From Clostridiales bacterium (GTDB lineage Bacteria; Bacillota; Clostridia; Christensenellales; Borkfalkiaceae), in contig SVIL01000003.1 in assembly GCA_015069505.1 (NCBI GenBank), positions 1 through 45,945 of the forward strand: DNA of 45,945 nt, written 5' to 3'. The notes beneath the pieces are model-generated. The model did no database searches. It saw nothing but the letters and a program-made list of their open reading frames with translations, and was not told the DNA's origin. Of this stretch, positions 40,378-45,945 are shown piece by piece; the stretch's first letter is position 1; every line of letters begins with the position of its first letter. A program made the position numbers and the translations under genes.

Positions 40378-41511
40378 ATGATAAGCGTCGTTGAAGTCGT
40401 TACTGCACGCCAAAAAAAGGCGTTTGTTAACTATCCCTTAAAGTTGTATAAAGGGTGTAAGTATTACGTCCCTACGATTATTCAAGAAGCAAAAGGCTTA
40501 TTCGACGAGAGAAAAAATCCGCTTATAAAGGACGGGGTTTTTAAGGCTTTCTTGTGCTATAATGACGGCGTTTTGGTGGGTAGAATCGCGGGGTTTGTAA
40601 ACCAAAAATACAATCAAAAAACCGATAAAAAGTATATTAGGTTTTCTTACCTTGATTGCATCGATGACGTTGAAGTTTTCAAAACCCTCTTAGATGCTGT
40701 TGAGGCTTTTGGCAGAGAACTTAAAATGGATATTATACACGGGCCTTGGGGTTTTAACGATACGGACAGAGAGGGAGTGATGACCTTTGGGTTTGATAAG
40801 CGAAGCACTTATGCAACCAACTATAATTACCCCTATTACGAGAGCAATATAGTTAAGTTAGGGTATAGTGAAGAATCCGTTTGGTGCGAAAAGGAGTTTG
40901 AGATACCAAGCAGAGTCCCTGAAAAAATTACAAAACTATCGGGGCTATTAAAAAAGAAGTACCGTTTAAAGGATATGGCAGAGAGTATGAGCGTTCGTGA
41001 GATTGCCCAAAAGTACGGCGATGGATTTTTTGAAACGCTTAATTATGCGTACGGTAACCTTGACGGGTGCGTGCCGATAGAGGGACAGGACAGAAAGAAT
41101 TTGCTTGACGGTTTTATCAGCCTTGTAAATAAAAGATATTTGAGTTTTTTAGTGGATGAAGAGGGCGAAGTCGCTTCTTTTGGAATAGTGTTGCCGTCTA
41201 TTGCCGACGCTATGATAAAGCATAAGGGCAGACTTTTTCCGTTTGGGTTTGTATCCGTGTTAAAAGCAAAAAAACACCCCTCAGAACTTGAAATGGCGTT
41301 GGTGGGCGTTTCAAAACGTTATAAAAATTCGGGCGTGCACGCAATAATGATTGAAAGGATATTATCTAATATGATATCTGACGGAGTAAAAAAGATTGAA
41401 TCTAACCCGATGCTTGAAAATAACCACGCAATTTTACATACTTGGAAGATTGCAAACAGTAAAATAATTAAGAAAAGAAAGACCTATAAAAAAGAAATTA
41501 TCAAAAATTAG
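40378..41511 (+). CDS. GNAT-like acyltransferase family protein of unknown substrate
   Basis: AFLCYNDGVLVGRIAGFVNQKYN, HGPWGFNDTDREGVMTFGFD, VSKRYKNSGVHAIMIERIL, ESNPMLENNHAI; AAGGGGGG ribosome-binding site. Confidence 0.65.
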   Translation: MISVVEVVTARQKKAFVNYPLKLYKGCKYYVPTIIQEAKGLFDERKNPLIKDGVFKAFLCYNDGVLVGRIAGFVNQKYNQKTDKKYIRFSYLDCIDDVEVFKTLLDAVEAFGRELKMDIIHGPWGFNDTDREGVMTFGFDKRSTYATNYNYPYYESNIVKLGYSEESVWCEKEFEIPSRVPEKITKLSGLLKKKYRLKDMAESMSVREIAQKYGDGFFETLNYAYGNLDGCVPIEGQDRKNLLDGFISLVNKRYLSFLVDEEGEVASFGIVLPSIADAMIKHKGRLFPFGFVSVLKAKKHPSELEMALVGVSKRYKNSGVHAIMIERILSNMISDGVKKIESNPMLENNHAILHTWKIANSKIIKKRKTYKKEIIKN

Positions 41512-41540
41512 GTTTATAAAAATATCAAAAAGTCAAAATT

Positions 41541-41571
41541 AAACGTATAACCAAAAGTTATACGTTTTTTG
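41541..41571 (+). terminator. Terminator after GNAT-like gene
   Basis: AAACGTATAAC-CAAAA-GTTATACGTTTTTT. Confidence 0.88.
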
Positions 41572-41610
41572 TTTGCCAAAATTTTTTTTCAAAAAACTTG
41601 CAAAAAACTC

Positions 41611-41638
41611 TTGACAAACGGTTTTTGCTGATTATAAT
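41611..41638 (+). promoter_or_regulatory. Sigma-A promoter for hsp20
   Basis: TTGACA-16 nt-TATAAT. Confidence 0.88.
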
Positions 41639-41643
41639 TAAAA

Positions 41644-41670
41644 TTAGCAGTCGGGCATAGAGAGTGCTAA
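41644..41670 (+). promoter_or_regulatory. CIRCE element (HrcA operator)
   Basis: TTAGCAGTC-N9-GAGTGCTAA versus consensus TTAGCACTC-N9-GAGTGCTAA: one mismatch, exact spacing, over the expected transcription start. Confidence 0.92.
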
Positions 41671-41734
41671 CACTCTAAATCAAAGATTGCTAAAATAGGT
41701 TAAAAAATTTTTTAGTTAAAGGAGGGTATATATT

Positions 41735-42154
41735 ATGAAAAACTTTTTAACGAGAAGGAACGACCAAGACTTTATATCGTCGTTTTTTGATACGGCGATA
41801 GACGATTTTTTTCAACCCACTTTATTTAGCGGTGTAAAAAGTTGTATGAGAACGGACGTAAAGAGTGACGATAAAGGCACGTCTTTAAACATTGAAATCC
41901 CAGGCTATGAAAAAAATGATATTAGCGTAGAGTTTGAAAAGGGATATCTTACCGTATCCGCAACGAGAAAGGATAGCGAGGCGGATAACGGCTTCGTTAA
42001 ACGTGAGAGAAGTTTGAGTTGTAAGAGAAGTTATTACGTTGGCGAGGACGTTGATGAAAGTGGCATAAAGGCTAAATACGAAAACGGCGTACTTAACCTA
42101 TCGTTGCCAAGGACTGAAAAGGTAAACCTTAAATCACGCATACAGATTGATTAA
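41735..42154 (+). CDS. Hsp20/alpha-crystallin family small heat shock protein
   Basis: LNIEIPGYEKNDISVEFEKGYLTVSATRK, YENGVLNLSLPR; AAAGGAGGG ribosome-binding site. Confidence 0.96.
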   Translation: MKNFLTRRNDQDFISSFFDTAIDDFFQPTLFSGVKSCMRTDVKSDDKGTSLNIEIPGYEKNDISVEFEKGYLTVSATRKDSEADNGFVKRERSLSCKRSYYVGEDVDESGIKAKYENGVLNLSLPRTEKVNLKSRIQID

Positions 42155-42170
42155 AAAAGTTTTAGGCTTT

Positions 42171-42193
42171 CCGCCCCTTTCAGGGGCGGTTTT
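42171..42193 (+). terminator. Terminator after hsp20
   Basis: CCGCCCC-TTTCA-GGGGCGG-TTTT. Confidence 0.88.
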
Positions 42194-42208
42194 GCTTTAA
42201 GAAAATAA

Positions 42209-42238
42209 TTGACAAAACGAATAAAAGTAGTATATAAT
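42209..42238 (+). promoter_or_regulatory. Predicted sigma-A promoter for htpG
   Basis: TTGACA-18 nt-TATAAT. Confidence 0.8.
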
Positions 42239-42244
42239 ATCGGA

Positions 42245-42412
42245 AGTTGGGCATTTGCTTGCAAGGACGCACAACTGATGTTTTTTCAAACGAGAAGTGC
42301 AAAAACGGTTAGTTTTTGCAGTAAAACGTAAGTTTTACAAATACACGAGCATAGCGAAGTGGATTTACTTCTTTTAGTTTATATTATAGTTAAATACATA
42401 TGGAGACGAAAA
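42245..42412 (+). promoter_or_regulatory. Long structured 5' leader of htpG (unclassified)
   Basis: About 168 nt between predicted +1 and ATG, with short-loop hairpins at 42299-42319, 42321-42338 and 42356-42371 and a possible closing stem 42245-42249/42272-42276. Confidence 0.5.
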
Positions 42413-44287
42413 ATGAAACAATTTAAGACCGAATCAAAAAGAATTTTAGATTTGATGATAAATTCAATCTATACCAACAAAGAGATTTTTCTTCGTGAAC
42501 TTATTTCTAACGCAAGCGACGCTATCGATAAGTTAAAGTTTATCTCGCTTACCGACGATAAGGTTATATCCGATTTTTCAATCAATATATCCGTCGATAA
42601 AGACGCTCGCACCCTAACCGTAGAGGACGACGGTATAGGCATGACCGAAAAGGACTTGGAAAAGAACTTAGGCACTATTGCCGAGTCTGGCACTCTTGCA
42701 TTTAAAAAGGAAAACGAGGGCAAGACGGACAGCGAACTTATAGGACAGTTTGGCGTAGGTTTTTATTCTGCGTTTATGGTTGCCGATAAAATCCAAGTCT
42801 TTACCAAGGCTTACGGCTCGGAAACGGGGTACAAATGGGAAAGTGAAGGCGTTTCGGGTTACGATATAGTAGAATACGCAAAAGAGGGCGTAGGCACAAA
42901 GATAGTGCTTTATTTAAAGCCCGACACCGACGATGAAAAGTACTCGGAATTTTTAGAAGAATATAAGATATCTTCGCTTGTAAAACAGTATTCCGATTAC
43001 ATACGTTACCCGATAAAGATGATGACCACGCACACCGTAAAAAAGGAAGGCACCCCTGATGATAAGCCCGAATACGAACAGGTACAAGAACTTACCACCC
43101 TTAACGGTATGGTACCGCTTTGGAAAAAGCCTAAGTCTGAAGTCAACAAGGAAGCCCTTGACGAATTTTATAAGAGTGAATTCCACGACTATCTTGCACC
43201 TATAAAGGGCGTTTACGCAAAGATAGAGGGGGCAATTACTTACGACACGCTTTTATATATTCCGTCCAAAGCACCGTTCGATTACTATTCAAAAGATTAT
43301 AAAAAGGGTCTTAAACTCTACTCTAACGGTGTTATGATTATGGATAAATGCGAAGAACTTATTCCCGATTATTTTGGGTTTATCCGTGGTGTCGTCGATT
43401 CAAGCGATTTAAATCTCAATATTTCCAGAGAGATTTTGCAACAGGATAGACAGGTTAAAGCCATTGCGAATAGTTTGGAAAAGAAGATTTCGTCAGAACT
43501 TAAAAAGATGCTCGAAAACGAACGCGAAGCATACGAAAATATGTTCAAAGAATTTGGGCTTTCAATCAAGTTTGGGGTATATGCCGGCTTTGGTTACAAT
43601 AAAGATAAACTAAAAGACTTCTTGATGTTCTATTCGTCCAAGAAGGAAAAGTTAGTGACTCTTTCGGAATACGTTAAAGAAATGGCACCGGGGCAAGACA
43701 AAATTTATTATGCGTGTGGTGAAAGTTACGAAAAAATCGCAAGGCTTCCACAGATTGAAAAGGCAAAGGATAAGGGGTACGAAATCCTTTACTTTAAAGA
43801 CGGCGTTGACGAGTTCGTTGCTAAAATCTTGAACGATTACGATGGCAAAAAGTTTGCGTCCGTTACCGAGGCGGACTTTTCCGCTTCGGACGATAGCGAA
43901 AAGGCTAAACTTGACCAAAAGAGTACTGAGTTTAAGGGTGTATTAGACTTTATAAAAGAAAGTCTTGGCGATAAAGTTAAAGAAGTTAAACTTTCATTAA
44001 ACCTCAAATCTCATCCCGTATGCTTGTCTTCAGGCGGGGAAATCTCTATCGAAATGGAAAAAACCCTAAACGCTATGCCAAACTCTGATAAAAAAGTTAA
44101 GGCTGACAAGGTGTTGGAAATCAACGCTGAACACAAGGTTTACGAAAAATTGAAGGGTCTGTTTGATACAGATAAAGAACTGCTTAAAAAGTATGCGGTA
44201 GTGCTTTATTCTCAGGCAAGGCTACTCTCAGGGCTTGACGTTGATGACGTTTTCGATTTTGTGAACGCAATTACTGAAATTATGTAA
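42413..44287 (+). CDS. htpG: Molecular chaperone HtpG (Hsp90)
   Basis: FLRELISNASDAIDKLKF, VEDDGIGMTEKDLEKNLGTIAESGT, LIGQFGVGFYSAFMVADKI, GVVDSSDLNLNISREILQQ; start at MKQFKTESKRILDLM rather than the GTG extension at 42359. Confidence 0.97.
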   Translation: MKQFKTESKRILDLMINSIYTNKEIFLRELISNASDAIDKLKFISLTDDKVISDFSINISVDKDARTLTVEDDGIGMTEKDLEKNLGTIAESGTLAFKKENEGKTDSELIGQFGVGFYSAFMVADKIQVFTKAYGSETGYKWESEGVSGYDIVEYAKEGVGTKIVLYLKPDTDDEKYSEFLEEYKISSLVKQYSDYIRYPIKMMTTHTVKKEGTPDDKPEYEQVQELTTLNGMVPLWKKPKSEVNKEALDEFYKSEFHDYLAPIKGVYAKIEGAITYDTLLYIPSKAPFDYYSKDYKKGLKLYSNGVMIMDKCEELIPDYFGFIRGVVDSSDLNLNISREILQQDRQVKAIANSLEKKISSELKKMLENEREAYENMFKEFGLSIKFGVYAGFGYNKDKLKDFLMFYSSKKEKLVTLSEYVKEMAPGQDKIYYACGESYEKIARLPQIEKAKDKGYEILYFKDGVDEFVAKILNDYDGKKFASVTEADFSASDDSEKAKLDQKSTEFKGVLDFIKESLGDKVKEVKLSLNLKSHPVCLSSGGEISIEMEKTLNAMPNSDKKVKADKVLEINAEHKVYEKLKGLFDTDKELLKKYAVVLYSQARLLSGLDVDDVFDFVNAITEIM

Positions 44288-44357
44288 TTTCAAGATAATT
44301 TTAAGTCTTTTGCTGTAAAATAATAGAAGAAGAAATTTAAAAAAGGAGATGACCGCT

Positions 44358-45945
44358 ATGTTAGGGTTAGGAATAATATTTTCTATATTGTGCGTCGTGC
44401 TTGTAATAGCGGTCGTAAGATACGCTATGGTTTTAGAAAAGAAAGCCAAAGACGAAATGGTAACACCATCGCCTGTGTATGTGGGTAACGGTGGGGCATC
44501 GTTAGTCCTAAAAGATATCGTAAAGGTTTACGGTGAAGGGGATACTGCCGTTCACGCACTAAAAGGTGTAAGCATTAATTTTAGACGCAGTGAATTCGTT
44601 TCTATTTTGGGTCAGTCGGGTTGCGGAAAGACCACGCTGTTAAACATTATCGGCGGACTTGACCGTTATACACAAGGCGACCTAGTTATAAACGGGGTAT
44701 CCACCAAGGAATACTGCGATAGGGACTGGGATACGTATAGAAATCACTCTATCGGGTTCGTGTTCCAGTCGTATAATCTTATTCCGCACCAAACGGTGTT
44801 AGAAAACGTTGAGATTGCACTTGCTATCTCTGGCGTTTCCAAAAAAGAACGTAGAAAGCGTGCGATAGACGTGCTATGCAAGGTGGGGCTAAAAGACCAA
44901 CTACGCAAAAAGCCGAGCGAGATGAGTGGCGGTCAAATGCAACGTGTTGCTATCGCTCGTGCTTTGGTTAATAACCCCGATATCGTCCTCGCCGACGAGC
45001 CTACGGGTGCGTTAGATACTGAAACGAGTATTCAAATTATGGAAATTTTGAAAGAGGTTTCCAAAGATAGACTAGTTATAATGGTAACGCATAACCCCGA
45101 ACTTGCCAAGACCTATTCGTCAAGGATTATCAATATGCTTGACGGGAAGATAATGGGGGATAGCAATCCTTTCGAGGGCGAAAAAACTGCGGTTATAGTA
45201 AAGACCAAAAAGGAAAGGGCGAAAGAGAAAAAGCCCACGATGTCCTTTTTTACGGCGTTCAAACTCTCGCTTAAAAATCTATTCACAAAAAAGGGAAGAA
45301 CGGCACTCACTTCGTTTGCGGGCAGTATAGGAATTATAGGTATAGCCTTAATCTTAGCCGTTTCGCAAGGTACAACGGGGTACATAAACCACGTTCAAGA
45401 AACCACCCTTTCTGCCTATCCGTTAACGTTAGAAGAAAAAACCATCGACTTAACGTCCTTGATGAGTAGTTTTATGAATATGGGTGGAAGTTCGGTTGAA
45501 CACGAACTTGACGCAATTTATAAAGAGAGTATTATCGACGACTTAGTAAACGCATTGTCCGACACCGAAAAGAACGAGAACGACTTAAAGTCCTTTAAGA
45601 GTTATTTAGAAAGGCAACTTGAAGACGAAAATTCTGAACTCAGCAAGGCGGTTGCGGGCGTTCAGTACGGCTACGACTTAGAACTTACCGTCTATACTGA
45701 AAACATCGACGGAAAAATAGTCAAGTCGGATACGGGCGAACTTATGACCAAAATGATAGCCGACTATATGTTGGAAATTTCCACGGGTGGCGGTTCTACT
45801 TCGACCGAAAGTTCGGAAGGTAGCGGACTTGGTTCGTCAATGGCTTCGATGATGAAAGTGGATATGTGGCAAGAACTTCTTCCCGCAACGGACGGCGGTC
45901 ATATAAATAAGATGATTAAAGACCAGTACGACGTTATCTACGGCG
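44358..45945 (+). CDS. ABC transporter, fused ATP-binding protein and permease (truncated by window end)
   Basis: N-terminal TM MLGLGIIFSILCVVLVIAVVRYAMVL; Walker A GQSGCGKTTLLN; signature MSGGQMQRVAIARAL; Walker B DIVLADEPTGALD; then FFTAFKLSLKNLFTKKGRTALTSFAGSIGIIGIALILAVSQG permease segment; open to the edge. Confidence 0.88.
   Translation, partial: MLGLGIIFSILCVVLVIAVVRYAMVLEKKAKDEMVTPSPVYVGNGGASLVLKDIVKVYGEGDTAVHALKGVSINFRRSEFVSILGQSGCGKTTLLNIIGGLDRYTQGDLVINGVSTKEYCDRDWDTYRNHSIGFVFQSYNLIPHQTVLENVEIALAISGVSKKERRKRAIDVLCKVGLKDQLRKKPSEMSGGQMQRVAIARALVNNPDIVLADEPTGALDTETSIQIMEILKEVSKDRLVIMVTHNPELAKTYSSRIINMLDGKIMGDSNPFEGEKTAVIVKTKKERAKEKKPTMSFFTAFKLSLKNLFTKKGRTALTSFAGSIGIIGIALILAVSQGTTGYINHVQETTLSAYPLTLEEKTIDLTSLMSSFMNMGGSSVEHELDAIYKESIIDDLVNALSDTEKNENDLKSFKSYLERQLEDENSELSKAVAGVQYGYDLELTVYTENIDGKIVKSDTGELMTKMIADYMLEISTGGGSTSTESSEGSGLGSSMASMMKVDMWQELLPATDGGHINKMIKDQYDVIYG

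Noticed and set aside
42359-42412. GTG-initiated N-terminal extension of htpG (MDLLLLVYIIVKYIWRRK)
   Set aside because: Hsp90 proteins start at MKQFKTESKRIL-like sequence; the extension lies in the structured leader and would add an implausible hydrophobic segment.
45113-45385. 90-aa minus-strand ORF at the window end
   Set aside because: Antisense to the ABC transporter reading frame, which is absent from the ORF track only because it runs off the window.

Overview
A 45.9-kb, gene-dense chromosomal segment with a typical Firmicutes/Clostridia-like housekeeping gene order. I see no mobile elements, CRISPR arrays, rRNAs or tRNAs. Plus-strand blocks: uvrB-uvrA; dgt-dnaG-rpoD-trmK-Nif3-like-Zn-ribbon protein; ftsK-rimO-pgsA-cinA-recA-rny; type III glutamine synthetase (glnN) plus a TIM-barrel isomerase; murC; ldh; an ArsB/NhaD-type transporter behind a clear yybP-ykoY (Mn2+) riboswitch; a polytopic membrane protein; a CPA2 antiporter-hslO-TPR-HEAT-like run; a YkvI-like membrane protein plus an unannotated 40-aa ORF; a GNAT-like protein; CIRCE-controlled hsp20; htpG with a long structured leader; and a fused ABC ATPase/permease cut by the window end. 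Minus-strand genes: guaA (ATP-PPase part only), spoVG, and asd-dapA-dapB-yggS-sepF. Most promising for follow-up: the Mn2+ riboswitch in front of an ArsB/NhaD-family transporter (candidate new Mn2+ exporter), the amidotransferase-less GuaA facing glnN, the structured htpG leader, the uncharacterised TPR/HEAT pair behind hslO, the degenerate CinA N-terminus, and the 40-aa ORF overlapping ykvI. All assignments come from reading the translations and nucleotides; no searches were run.
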